Source: CAVUPF01 sp963777915
GTDB taxonomy: Bacteria; Actinomycetota; Thermoleophilia; Solirubrobacterales; 70-9
DNA length: 64,000 bases
Direction of reading: 5' to 3'
Assembly (NCBI GenBank): GCA_963777915.1
Contig: CAVZSH010000005.1
Location: 62,001 to 126,000, forward strand
Shown here: positions 8,668-16,481 of the stretch, one piece after another
Numbering within the stretch: the stretch's first letter is position 1
Layout of the letters: each line of letters starts with the position of its first letter
Notes under the pieces: generated by a model
What the model saw: only the letters and a program-made list of their open reading frames with translations
What the model was told of the DNA's origin: nothing
The model's database searches: none
Translations under genes and position numbers: made by a program

Positions 8668-10443
8668 ATGCGCACCCGCTCGCTCTTACTGTCGAGCTTC
8701 GCCGCGCTCGCCTCGCTGGCCATGATCGTCCCTGCCCAGGCGCAGGCCGAATCCTTCCCCAGCAAGGCCGGCAACTACGTCAGCGACCACGTCGAGTACT
8801 TCGTCGCCGGCCTGGTTGTGGCGATCCTGTTGCTGCTGCTCGTGGTCAGCGTCACCCAGCGTCGCAGCAAGGCGAAAGCGAAGACGAAGAAGCAGGCGGC
8901 CGCCCCCTCGTCGACCCCGCCTGCTTCTGTCGCTCCCGCGCCGGCCACGGCCCAGCTTGCGGGGACGCCGCCCTCGGCTGCCCCCCAACCGACCCCAGCC
9001 GCCCCTCCCGCATCGGTTCTACCCCCCGCCCCCGCCCCGCCATTAAGCGCCCAGGAGAAGCGGCGTAGGGCCCGCGAGCAGCAGCGCGCGGCGCGCCTGG
9101 AGCACCGCAAAAGTCGAGGAGAAGAGGCGAAGCGCCGCAAGGAAGAGAGGGCCGCGAAGCGCACCTCGCGTCGCGGCGGTGGCGGCGGCGCAAAGCGCCA
9201 GCAAAAGGAAGCTGCACAGGCGGAGCGGAAGCTCGCCGCCGAGCGGGCTGCGCAGGAGCGAGAGCTGCTTCAGCGCGGAGCCCAGCAGGCCGGTGGGGTG
9301 CCGCCACCGGCGCCTACTCCCGCCGAGCAGGCACCGCCCGCGCCGCCGCCCCCCGTCCAGGCTCCTCCCGCGCCGGCTCCGCAGATTTCTCCGGCTCCCC
9401 CGCCGGTCCTCGGCGCCGTCTCTCCGCCAGCGGGCTCCTACGATCCCGCCGCCGCGGAAGAGAGGGTTCGAGCCAAAGTGGGGGAGATCCAGCACGAGGA
9501 GGAGCGGATCCGGGCAGAGGCCGACCGTCGCATCCAGGAGGCCGAAAGGCTGCAACGCGAGGCTGAAGACCGCGAGGCGCGCGCCTGGGCTGGCCAGGCC
9601 ACGCAGAGCATCGAGGCCGTGCCTCCCTCCCAGCCGGGGGCACAGATCGCAGCGCCGCCGCCGGCCGCCTCGCCGTCAGCGCCCGCCGACCTGCAGACCG
9701 CAGAGCAGCGCCTGCAGCAGGAGCACGTCGCCATCGAGCGCTCGATGGAGGAAGCCCAGGAGCGCCTGCGCCAGGTTGAGGAGCGCACCAAAGCCGCCGA
9801 GCGCCGTGCCGCCGAGGCCCAGCGACTCGCGCAGCTCAAGGCCGAGGAGGAGGAGCGCCAACAGCGACTCCGCGAGATGCAGGAGAACGTCGCCCAGGCG
9901 GAGGAGCGGGCGCGCGAGGCCGAGCAGCGCGCCGCCGAGGCCGAGCAGGCGGTGATCCGCTCGGTTGAAAGTGGGGGCGAGGCGTTCCAGCCGGCTGCCT
10001 ACCCGTCGCCGCTGCCTGCCCCCACACCTCCGCCGCCGCCATCGCCCAACCAGCTTTCTACATCCCCGCTGCCGCCCGAGCCGCCCCTAGCCGCACCCGA
10101 GCCGCCCCAACCGTCGCCCCCGGCTGCTGCGCCCCCGCCGCCGTCCCAGCAGCTGCCCCCGCCTGCTGTCTCACTCACCCCGCAGCCGCCACTGGCCATG
10201 CAGCCGCCGGCGCCTCAGCCCGAGCCACCGCCCGCGGCAGTGGATCGACCCGGGGCGACGATCGACCTCAACACGGTCACCTTCGAGCAGCTCCGCGGGC
10301 AGAGCCTGACGGTGACCCAGGCGACCCGCCTGCTTGCTCACCGCGAGCGCCTCGGCCGCTTCCAGTCGGTCGATGACCTCGACCAGGTGGCCGGGTTCCC
10401 GCCGGAGGTCCTGGACGACCTGAAGCGCCGCTCGACCGTCTGA
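8668..10443 (+). CDS. Membrane-anchored proline-rich coiled-coil protein with C-terminal helix-hairpin-helix
   Basis: No named family over its full length. 591 residues from ATG 8668 (AAAGGA at 8653-8658). Signal peptide (1-26, ending AQAQA), then a single membrane helix of about 25 residues, a Lys/Arg-rich stretch, and long Pro/Ala segments alternating with two highly charged Glu/Arg coiled-coil blocks (roughly residues 270-315 and 345-435). The last 60 residues begin TIDLNTVTFEQLRG and resemble the HhH repeat of ComEA-type DNA-binding proteins. Topology suggests an envelope protein that spans the wall and ends in a DNA- or protein-binding module. Low-complexity composition limits homology inference. 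Confidence 0.7.
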   Translation: MRTRSLLLSSFAALASLAMIVPAQAQAESFPSKAGNYVSDHVEYFVAGLVVAILLLLLVVSVTQRRSKAKAKTKKQAAAPSSTPPASVAPAPATAQLAGTPPSAAPQPTPAAPPASVLPPAPAPPLSAQEKRRRAREQQRAARLEHRKSRGEEAKRRKEERAAKRTSRRGGGGGAKRQQKEAAQAERKLAAERAAQERELLQRGAQQAGGVPPPAPTPAEQAPPAPPPPVQAPPAPAPQISPAPPPVLGAVSPPAGSYDPAAAEERVRAKVGEIQHEEERIRAEADRRIQEAERLQREAEDREARAWAGQATQSIEAVPPSQPGAQIAAPPPAASPSAPADLQTAEQRLQQEHVAIERSMEEAQERLRQVEERTKAAERRAAEAQRLAQLKAEEEERQQRLREMQENVAQAEERAREAEQRAAEAEQAVIRSVESGGEAFQPAAYPSPLPAPTPPPPPSPNQLSTSPLPPEPPLAAPEPPQPSPPAAAPPPPSQQLPPPAVSLTPQPPLAMQPPAPQPEPPPAAVDRPGATIDLNTVTFEQLRGQSLTVTQATRLLAHRERLGRFQSVDDLDQVAGFPPEVLDDLKRRSTV

Positions 10444-10452
10444 GCGTCGCGC

Positions 10453-11829
10453 TCAGAGCCCGTCGGCCTCCAGCAACTTCAGCCACACCTCGCTGCGCGT
10501 CGGGTAGGCCGGAACCGCGTGCCGGAGGCGGGCAAGCGGCACCCCCCCGAGCACGGCGATCGTCGCGGCATGGAGGAAGTCGGCGGTCTCAAAGCCGGTG
10601 AAGGTTGCCCCGACGATCGTCCCGCGCGCCTCGTCGACAACGATCCGCGAGGTGCCGCCGGTCCCCTTGCCCTGGAAGCTGGCCCCGGCCGTGCCGTCGG
10701 TTGGCACGTCGACTGCCACGGCGTCGATCCCGGCCTCGATTGCGCCTTCGAGCGTCTTGCCGACTGCGGCGACCTGGGGGTCGGTAAAGGTGACGCGAGG
10801 GGAGCCGATGCCCTCCGCGACTGCCTCGACCTTCCGCCCGAGCAGATTCTCGGCGGCGACCCAGGCCTGGTACTTGCCGATGTGGGTGAACAGCGCCCTG
10901 CCGTTCACGTCGCCGATCGCATACAGCCACTCGCGGCCACCCACCCGCAGCCTCTCGTCGGTCTCGAGGAAGCCGCCGCGTCCGGCCTTAACGCCCGCCG
11001 AATCCAGTCCAATCCCCGCGGTGCGGGGTCGCCTCCCGACCGCGACGAGGATCTCGGCGCCCTCGATCTCCTCGCCGTCGCTCAGCTCGACCACGATCCC
11101 CGCTCCGCCGCGGCTCACCCTTTGGGCCAAGACGCCTGTCCGTACCTCGACGCCGTGCTTTTCTCGCAGCGCCGCCGCGACTTCTTCGCCGGCGAAGGGC
11201 TCCTCGCGCGAGAGCAGCCGCTCCTCGCCCTCGATGAGGGCGACGGACGTGCCCAGGCTCGACCAGGCCTGCGACAGCTCGGCCCCGACCGGGCCGCCAC
11301 CGAGCACGACCATGCTCGCCGGGATCTCCTTGGAGGTCGTGCCCTGACGGTTGTTCCACGCCCGCACCGAGTCAAGGCCCTCGATCGGCGGCATCGCGGC
11401 GCCGCTGCCGGTCGCGACGATCACCGCTCCTCGCGCGTTGAGTGCCTCCCCACCGACCATGACTCGCCGCTCGCCGTCGAGCCTCCCCTCGCCGCGGAAC
11501 AGCTCGATCCCGCGCTCCTTAAGCCAGGGAAGCTGCGCGGAGTCCTCGAGGTCGTGGACCACCTCGTCGCGGCGGGCGAGGACCGCCCGGGGGTCGAGAT
11601 CCCCGCTCACCGCCTCGGCCACTCCCGGCACTCGCAGCGCCTCGTCGAGCAGCTCGGCGGGGCGAAGCAGCGACTTCGACGGCATGCAGGCGTAGTAGGA
11701 GCACTCACCGCCGACCAGGTGCTGCTCGACGATCGCGACCTCCAGCCCGCCTTCGGCAAGCCGACCGGCGCAGACCTCGCCGGCCGGCCCGGCGCCCAGC
11801 ACTATCGCGTCGAATTCCCTCTCGCTCAT
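10453..11829 (-). CDS. FAD/NAD(P)-dependent disulfide-reductase-family flavoprotein
   Basis: Pyridine-nucleotide disulfide oxidoreductase class I. About 458 residues: GAGPAG (12-17) binds FAD; the redox disulfide is C43-x4-C48 in GGECSYYACMPSK; a second GGGPVG Rossmann motif binds NAD(P)H. Good ribosome site GGAGGGAAGG five bases before ATG 11829. The C-terminal helix reads HAVPAYPTRSE, where lipoamide dehydrogenases have HPTxSE, so the catalytic base His is replaced by Tyr as in soluble transhydrogenases. It is therefore probably not a true dihydrolipoyl dehydrogenase; substrate unknown. Confidence 0.85.
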   Translation of the reverse strand: MSEREFDAIVLGAGPAGEVCAGRLAEGGLEVAIVEQHLVGGECSYYACMPSKSLLRPAELLDEALRVPGVAEAVSGDLDPRAVLARRDEVVHDLEDSAQLPWLKERGIELFRGEGRLDGERRVMVGGEALNARGAVIVATGSGAAMPPIEGLDSVRAWNNRQGTTSKEIPASMVVLGGGPVGAELSQAWSSLGTSVALIEGEERLLSREEPFAGEEVAAALREKHGVEVRTGVLAQRVSRGGAGIVVELSDGEEIEGAEILVAVGRRPRTAGIGLDSAGVKAGRGGFLETDERLRVGGREWLYAIGDVNGRALFTHIGKYQAWVAAENLLGRKVEAVAEGIGSPRVTFTDPQVAAVGKTLEGAIEAGIDAVAVDVPTDGTAGASFQGKGTGGTSRIVVDEARGTIVGATFTGFETADFLHAATIAVLGGVPLARLRHAVPAYPTRSEVWLKLLEADGL

Positions 11830-11850
11830 CGCCTTCCCTCCTCGGCACCG

Positions 11851-11856
11851 TACAAT
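11851..11856 (+). promoter_or_regulatory. Probable -10 element of ssrA
   Basis: TACAAT lies 18 bases before the mature tmRNA 5' end, in an otherwise GC-rich strip between the divergent flavoprotein start and ssrA. No convincing -35 was found. Confidence 0.4.
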
Positions 11857-11873
11857 TGCAGGGCACATAGCAC

Positions 11874-12231
11874 GGGGGCGACAGGCTTCGACGTGGTCGA
11901 TCCGTGCGAACGGTTGCAGGTCGAGGTTGCCGGAGGCCTCGTTAAACACCGGCACAACCAATATGTGCGGACCATGAGTTCGCCCTTGCCGCTTAGTTAG
12001 TAGCTAGGCGATGAGAGTCGGTCCTCCCTCGCCCGCGGGGAGGGCAGCCGGCTTCAGAAAGCGGGCTCACCCGGGTGGATCGCCCCGTCCACCAGGGGAC
12101 ATCTCAGAGGGCTCTGTCCCCCGTAGTGCCTGCCGGCGCGGACCCCGGGAGACGAGAACCAAGCGTCGGCTAAACCTGTAGAGACCATCGCACCGTGACC
12201 GCGGACGCCGGTTCAAGTCCGGCCGCCTCCA
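11874..12231 (+). ncRNA. ssrA: tmRNA (SsrA)
   Basis: Rescues stalled ribosomes with SmpB. The 5' end GGGGGCGACAGGCTTCGAC is the standard tmRNA start; its GGGGGCG (11874-11880) pairs with CGCCTCC at 12224-12230 with one G-U. The T arm is perfect: GCCGG, loop TTCAAGT, CCGGC (12207-12223). Discriminator A is 12231, and CCA is not encoded (next bases are TAC). The tag frame ends HEFALAA then TAG near 11995, with the resume codon probably GCA about 14 codons earlier or a nearer GCG; I cannot fix it by eye. Length about 358 nt. Confidence 0.95.
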
Positions 12232-12280
12232 TACCGAAGTGCCTGCAACTCGACACGGAACGGCGCGTTAACCTCCTCGG

Positions 12281-12790
12281 GTGGAGCGCGATGAGCTGCG
12301 AGCGATCCAGACACCACTGAAGGAGCGCTACAGGGCTGAGCCGGAAGCCGCCCTGGTGACCCTCTCGGCAAGCGGCAACCTGGGCGAAGGCGTTTCTTGC
12401 TCGGTAGACACCGGGCGCTCTTTGGCCGAGGCTGGGCTGCATCCTGCCTCCGGCGGCGATGGCTCCCTGCTCTGTTCGGGAGACATGCTGCTTGAGGCGC
12501 TGGTCGCCTGCGCCGGCGTGACGCTGCGGGCCGTAGCCACGTCGCTTGGCATCCCGGTCGAGGCGGGCCAGGTGCGGGCAGAGGGCGACCTCGACTTCCG
12601 CGGCACGATGGCGGTCGACCGCGCCGCCCCGGTTGGCTTCCGCGCGATCCGCCTCAGCTTCGACCTCCAAACCGACGCAAGCCAAGATGACCTGGACAAC
12701 CTCCTGAAGCTGACCGAGCGCTATTGCGTCGTTTTTCAGAGCCTCGCCAACCCCCCGGAGCTGTCGGCCACAACCGCCAGTGAGTCCTGA
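12281..12790 (+). CDS. OsmC/Ohr-family protein
   Basis: Thiol peroxidase-like family acting on organic hydroperoxides. 169 residues. Two cysteines sit where the family needs them: C77 in LEALVACAGV and C149 in LTERYCVVF. Family residues such as GGDGSLLCSGDMLLEAL match the OsmC consensus; the N-terminal 25 residues are variable. GTG start at 12281 gives normal length, but its ribosome site is weak. It follows the tmRNA by 49 bases on the same strand. Confidence 0.85.
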   Translation: MERDELRAIQTPLKERYRAEPEAALVTLSASGNLGEGVSCSVDTGRSLAEAGLHPASGGDGSLLCSGDMLLEALVACAGVTLRAVATSLGIPVEAGQVRAEGDLDFRGTMAVDRAAPVGFRAIRLSFDLQTDASQDDLDNLLKLTERYCVVFQSLANPPELSATTASES

Positions 12791-13108
12791 TGTTCCTAAC
12801 TCGTCGACAGAGCTCAGACGGCAAGACTCTCCCCAAGACAACCATGCGGACGCGGTTCGTCCAATGCCCGAGTAGCCTCACTGAAAGCCTCTGCGGAGGA
12901 AGCCCTTCACTTGACTCCTACAAGCCCAAGCGATCCTCCCACCAGCCGCTCAACCGCACCCCAACTTCGGCCCGGGGCGGGCCCGGTCGAGCTGACCCGC
13001 GCCCCGATAACCCCCACTTACCTAGACGCGGGTCCACCTCGCCACCAGGTTTTGAGCTCATAGCCGCCGCTCTCTTTGACGATTGAGGAGTGGCTGCTGC
13101 TCTGGCTC
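12791..13108. other. Intergenic stretch without a supported gene
   Basis: 318 bases between the OsmC gene and the end of the Fic gene. Short open frames exist but have no ribosome site or recognisable motif. Its lower GC bias and broken codon periodicity resemble the accessory patch that follows. Confidence 0.5.
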
Positions 13109-14299
13109 TCACAGCGGCTCGGTGCCCTCACTCAGGATCTCCAAATAGCTGTCGTAGGCGAAGATCTTGTTGCGCGGGCGTCCGCTGATCTCCCGCAAGA
13201 TCCCGATCCGCTCGAGGTTGGCGATCGCGGTGGCGACCGTGGGCTCGGAGACCGGCAGCCGCTTCGCCGTATCGGGTATGCGAAGCACGACTTCTCTCAC
13301 TGCCTGATCGAAGACGAGCAGCGCCGAACCAGCGGCCCTGCCGAGTTCGTTGATCTGGCGCCGGTCCCGCTCGATCAACTCGACGATGCGCTTCGTGGTT
13401 TCGGTGGCAAGGGTCGCTACGGAGATCACGCCTTCGAGGAAGAAGCGGAGCCAGCCCTCCCAGTCGCCGTCGGTGCGGATCGCCTGCAAGCATTCGTAAT
13501 AGACGTTGCGGTGGCGCTTGAGATGGAGGCTCAGATACAGAAGCGGTCGTGAGAGGACTCGTGTTTCACCATCCGCGGTATCGCTGCAGAGAAGCAGCGT
13601 CACCAGCAGCCGACCCACCCGGCCGTTGCCGTCGAGGAACGGGTGGATCGTCTCGAACTGGGCGTGTGCGAGCGCCGCCCGGGTCAGAAGGGGAACCGCG
13701 ACGGGATCTCCGTGCAGGAACTTCTCGAGGTCGGCCATCGCACCCGGCACCTCGTTCGGAGGTGGCGGCACGTAGCGCGCGAGCCCGGGCCCGGGCCCAC
13801 CGAGCCAGTTCTGGACCCGGCGGAACTCCCCCGGTCCGGTCTCACCTCCGCGGGTGCCCCGGAGCAACTCCGCGTGGATCTGCTTGAGGAGACGCAGGCT
13901 GATCGGCAGTCCCTCCTCCATGCTTCGTAGGCCCAGATCCAGCGCGGAGAGGTAGTTGGTGGTCTCCCGCACGTCTTCGACGGGGACCCCCGGAGCAATG
14001 TCGTGCTCGAAGAGAAGAAGGTCAGAGAGCGAGGACTGGGTTCCCTCGATCTGGGAGGAGAGCACGGCCTCCTTGCGGATGTAGCTGTAGAGAAACTGGT
14101 CGGGATCTGGCAGCAACAGCGTGATCCCGTCGAGGCGTCCCAGTGCCTGGTTGGCCTGGTCGAGGAGCCGTTGGAGCTCGGCATCGATGGCCAGCGGAGT
14201 ATCCGGGGGGAGCGGTTTTGGCGAGAACGTCGAATAGTCGGAGCCGTTCGGCACTAAACGGCCGGCTCGGCCGACCCCTTCGTTGGCAACGTCCGTCAT
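13109..14299 (-). CDS. fic: Fic-domain protein (probable AMP transferase) with self-inhibitory helix
   Basis: Fic enzymes transfer AMP, or another phospho group, from a nucleotide to a hydroxyl on a target protein. 396 residues: Fic_N region, an inhibitory helix motif SSQIEG (81-86, matching S/TxxxE-G/N), the Fic core with HPFLDGNGRVGR (219-230, catalytic H219), and a C-terminal winged helix (about 320-385). The intramolecular inhibitory motif marks a class II enzyme. ATG 14299 is preceded by AAGGA. Direct repeats overlap the ribosome site (14301-14360). Surroundings are decayed, so it may be mobile. Confidence 0.93.
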   Translation of the reverse strand: MTDVANEGVGRAGRLVPNGSDYSTFSPKPLPPDTPLAIDAELQRLLDQANQALGRLDGITLLLPDPDQFLYSYIRKEAVLSSQIEGTQSSLSDLLLFEHDIAPGVPVEDVRETTNYLSALDLGLRSMEEGLPISLRLLKQIHAELLRGTRGGETGPGEFRRVQNWLGGPGPGLARYVPPPPNEVPGAMADLEKFLHGDPVAVPLLTRAALAHAQFETIHPFLDGNGRVGRLLVTLLLCSDTADGETRVLSRPLLYLSLHLKRHRNVYYECLQAIRTDGDWEGWLRFFLEGVISVATLATETTKRIVELIERDRRQINELGRAAGSALLVFDQAVREVVLRIPDTAKRLPVSEPTVATAIANLERIGILREISGRPRNKIFAYDSYLEILSEGTEPL

Positions 14300-14300
14300 G

Positions 14301-14360
14301 TCCTTGGGATCCTTGGGATGAAGTCCACGCTAGCAAAGGTTCAGGCGTTTTCCTTGGGAT
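14301..14360 (-). promoter_or_regulatory. Triple ATCCCAAGGA repeat upstream of fic
   Basis: TCCTTGGGAT occurs on the plus strand at 14301-14310, 14310-14319 and 14351-14360, so on the fic strand ATCCCAAGGA is repeated three times and the first two copies include the ribosome site. Near 14370 a partial inverted copy (ATCAAGGA) follows. This looks like an operator or a translational control site; function is inferred. Confidence 0.45.
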
Positions 14361-14497
14361 ATGTCAGGATCAAGGAAAGCTCGCTTGGGGAAGCCTGTGG
14401 CCGCGCGCGTTTCGCCGACCTGGAACCGGACCTTGACGCGGTAAAAGGATGCCTTTGCCAGGGCGCGAGCAATAATCGACCGGGCCTAGATCACTGA
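14318..14497 (+). CDS. Possible 59-residue small protein divergent from fic
   Basis: An open frame from ATG 14318 to TGA 14497 starts inside the repeat region and points away from fic. It has mixed, protein-like composition (for example FADLEPDLDAVKG) but no recognised motif and no good ribosome site. A small partner or regulator of Fic is one idea; a chance frame is equally possible. Confidence 0.2.
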   Translation: MKSTLAKVQAFSLGYVRIKESSLGEACGRARFADLEPDLDAVKGCLCQGASNNRPGLDH

Positions 14498-14541
14498 TGG
14501 ATCGACGGTAGTGCTCCTTGGACGAAGATCGGCATCACTTG

Positions 14542-14706
14542 TTAGCCCGCGTCGAGGGCGCCTGGGCGATACAACAGCTCGAGCTTGATGCTGCTGATCG
14601 CGGTGGCGGTCAGTGGGCCGTCGCCTTTGTGCTAGTCCAGGTAGGCGAGGACGAGTCCGTCCAGCTCCCCGGGGCGCAGGCGTTTCTTTCCTGCTTTGGC
14701 GGTCAT
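14542..14706 (-). pseudogene. Remnant of a small protein gene with an in-frame TAG
   Basis: ATG 14706 opens a frame whose first 24 residues end in LDGLVLAYLD, then an in-frame TAG at 14632-14634, then HKGDGPLTATAISSIKLE to a TAA at 14542. Reading through the TAG gives a smooth winged-helix-like N terminus. After about residue 38 the likeness fades, so the gene is probably truncated as well as stopped. The family is not known to me. Confidence 0.45.
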
Positions 14707-14778
14707 GTCTATTCATCCTCTTTTGCGCCGAGCTTGACCAGCAGCCCCTCACAAACACTGAGGGTCGCCTGGAAGCGC

Positions 14779-14815
14779 AATCAGGAGGTCGGCAGTTCGA
14801 GTCCGCCTAGCTTCA
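14779..14815 (+). other. tRNA 3'-end fragment
   Basis: Reads like the 3' part of a tRNA: AATCAGGAGGTC (end of anticodon arm and variable loop), T arm GGCAG-TTCGAGT-CCGCC with four of five pairs, acceptor strand TAGCTTC and discriminator A. No matching 5' half (GAAGCTA) is nearby and no CCA follows. Such fragments are left where elements integrated into tRNA genes. The rest of 14498-14995 shows nothing else that I can support. Confidence 0.5.
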
Positions 14816-14995
14816 CTACCAAACTCTCATTTGAACCGGCCAATGACTTAACTCGGTCGCACTGCTTCTTCTGCGCGGGTTCGGTCGTGGCTGCAAGCTC
14901 GCCTGGTGAGCCCTTCGCCGGCCGTTGCGATAGCTGAAGAGTTTGGACGTTCAACCAAGCTGGGTCTCTGCTTGCCTGACGCATAGGGTGGGCGC

Positions 14996-15538
14996 ATGGG
15001 TCGCTACGTGGCTTTCCTGCGGGGGATGAATCTGGGCGGCCGCCGGATCAAGAACGAGGAGCTGCGTTTGCGCTTCGAGGAGCTGGGCTTCGTCGACGTT
15101 GCCACCTTTCGCGCCAGCGGCAACGTGATCTTCAGCGCAGACAGGGCGAAGCCGGAGGCGGTCGTCGCTCGCCTCGAGGAAGGGCTGAAAGGATCGCTCG
15201 GCTACGAGGTCCCGGTCTTTCTGCGCAGCGCCGCGGAGGTGCTGGAGATCGCGGCGCACGTCCCGTTTGACCCAGAGCTGGTCGAGGCCTCGGCTGGAAG
15301 GCTCCAGGTGTCGATGCTGCTGGAAGCGCCTGCTGCGAAGGCGGGCGAGCAGGTGCTGGCGTTGGGCAGCGAGGAGGACAGGCTCGCGATCCGCGGCCGC
15401 GAGCTCTACTGGTTGCCGAGCGCTGGCATCCTCGACTCGCGGCTCGACTTGGCGGCGATCGAATCCGCCCTCGGCCTCACGACAACTCGCACCAAGGGAA
15501 CGGTCGAGCTGCTCGCCGCCAAGCACTTCCCACGGTGA
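14996..15538 (+). CDS. DUF1697 family protein
   Basis: 180 residues starting MGRYVAFLRGMNLGG, the family signature (YxAFLRGINVGG). The FRASGNVIFSA motif (39-49) and the C-terminal TRTKGTVELLAAK are also typical. No biochemical role is established for the family. ATG 14996 is the natural start. It converges with purU, whose stop is 25 bases beyond. Confidence 0.85.
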   Translation: MGRYVAFLRGMNLGGRRIKNEELRLRFEELGFVDVATFRASGNVIFSADRAKPEAVVARLEEGLKGSLGYEVPVFLRSAAEVLEIAAHVPFDPELVEASAGRLQVSMLLEAPAAKAGEQVLALGSEEDRLAIRGRELYWLPSAGILDSRLDLAAIESALGLTTTRTKGTVELLAAKHFPR

Positions 15539-15562
15539 GTTTTCTAACGGCGAGCTAGCGGG

Positions 15563-16411
15563 CTAAAAGACGATCGTACGTGCGCCGTCGAGGAGGACAC
15601 GGTCGTCGATGTGGGCTTTGACGGCGCGGGCGAGGACGAGGCGCTCGATGTCGCGGCCGATCCGCATCAGGTCGGCGACCTCGTCGCGATGGCTGACCCG
15701 GGTCACGTCCTGGTCGATGATCGGGCCCGCATCGAGGTCCTCGGTCACGTAGTGCGCGGTGGCCCCGATCAGCTTCACGCCGCGCTCGTGGGCGCGCTGG
15801 TATGGATCGGCGCCGACGAAGGCGGGCAGGAAGCTGTGGTGGATGTTGATCGCCGGCGCGCCCAGCCCGCGCAGGAACTCGGGGGAGAGAATCTGCATGT
15901 AGCGGGCGAGGACGAGCAGGTCGACCCCCTGAAGCAGCTCCAGCGCCCGCCGCTCTGCTCCCTCCTTGTCGCCCGGCGCGACGGGCACATGGTGGAAGGG
16001 GAGGCCCAGCGAGGCGACCTGCTCGGCGTGGTCGGGGTGGTTGGAGATCACCGCAGCGATGTCGGCGCCCAGCTCGCAGCTTCGCCAGCGCCAGAGCAGG
16101 TCTGAGAGGCAATGGTCTTCGCGCGAGACCATGATCGCCATCCGCTTGCGCTCCTCGGACTCGGCGAAGCGGTGCTCCATCTCCAGCGGTCCGGCGACCT
16201 CCTCCGCGAAGCGCCTGTGCAGCGCCTCGCGCTTGCCCTTGGGAACCGAGTCGAAGACCATCCGCATGAACAGCCTTCCCTCGCCCGAGGAGTGCTGATC
16301 CGCGTCGACGATGTTGAGTCCCGCCGCGGCGAGGAAGCCGCTGACCGCGGCGATCAGGCCGGGACGGTCCGGGCAGGCAAGCAGCAGGCGCGATGTCGAG
16401 CGCTCGGCGAT
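15563..16411 (-). CDS. purU: Formyltetrahydrofolate deformylase PurU (unusual start)
   Basis: Hydrolyses 10-formyl-THF to formate and THF, feeding purine synthesis and one-carbon balance. N-terminal ACT domain (LLLACPDRPGLIAAVSGFL) followed by the formyltransferase-like domain with INIHHSFLPAF and the DAGPIIDQD motif. The first in-frame ATG (16267) would delete the whole ACT domain. Upstream, the frame is open to a TAG at 16427-16429 but contains no ATG, GTG or TTG; ATC at 16409-16411 would give 282 residues, the usual length (E. coli 280). Either a rare ATC start or a frameshift/base error is needed. Confidence 0.88.
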   Translation of the reverse strand: MAERSTSRLLLACPDRPGLIAAVSGFLAAAGLNIVDADQHSSGEGRLFMRMVFDSVPKGKREALHRRFAEEVAGPLEMEHRFAESEERKRMAIMVSREDHCLSDLLWRWRSCELGADIAAVISNHPDHAEQVASLGLPFHHVPVAPGDKEGAERRALELLQGVDLLVLARYMQILSPEFLRGLGAPAINIHHSFLPAFVGADPYQRAHERGVKLIGATAHYVTEDLDAGPIIDQDVTRVSHRDEVADLMRIGRDIERLVLARAVKAHIDDRVLLDGARTIVF

Positions 16412-16443
16412 CGGGCAATCATGCCGCTAAGCGCCATCCGGAG

Positions 16444-16457
16444 GCGGGAATTCCCGC
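16444..16457. promoter_or_regulatory. 14-bp perfect palindrome between purU and the methyltransferase
   Basis: GCGGGAATTCCCGC sits midway between the divergent start regions (about 16411 and 16482). A perfect palindrome here is a plausible operator for a dimeric regulator. Confidence 0.4.
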
Positions 16458-16481
16458 TCATCATTGATTAGGCTGGAGCCG

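Noticed and set aside
10519..12000. A 493-codon plus-strand open frame
   Set aside because: It runs antisense to the flavoprotein gene and through the tmRNA; it has no motif. Long antisense frames are common at this GC content.
15563..16267. Calling purU from ATG 16267
   Set aside because: This would remove the ACT domain that is clearly encoded upstream in the same frame, and give 234 instead of about 280 residues.
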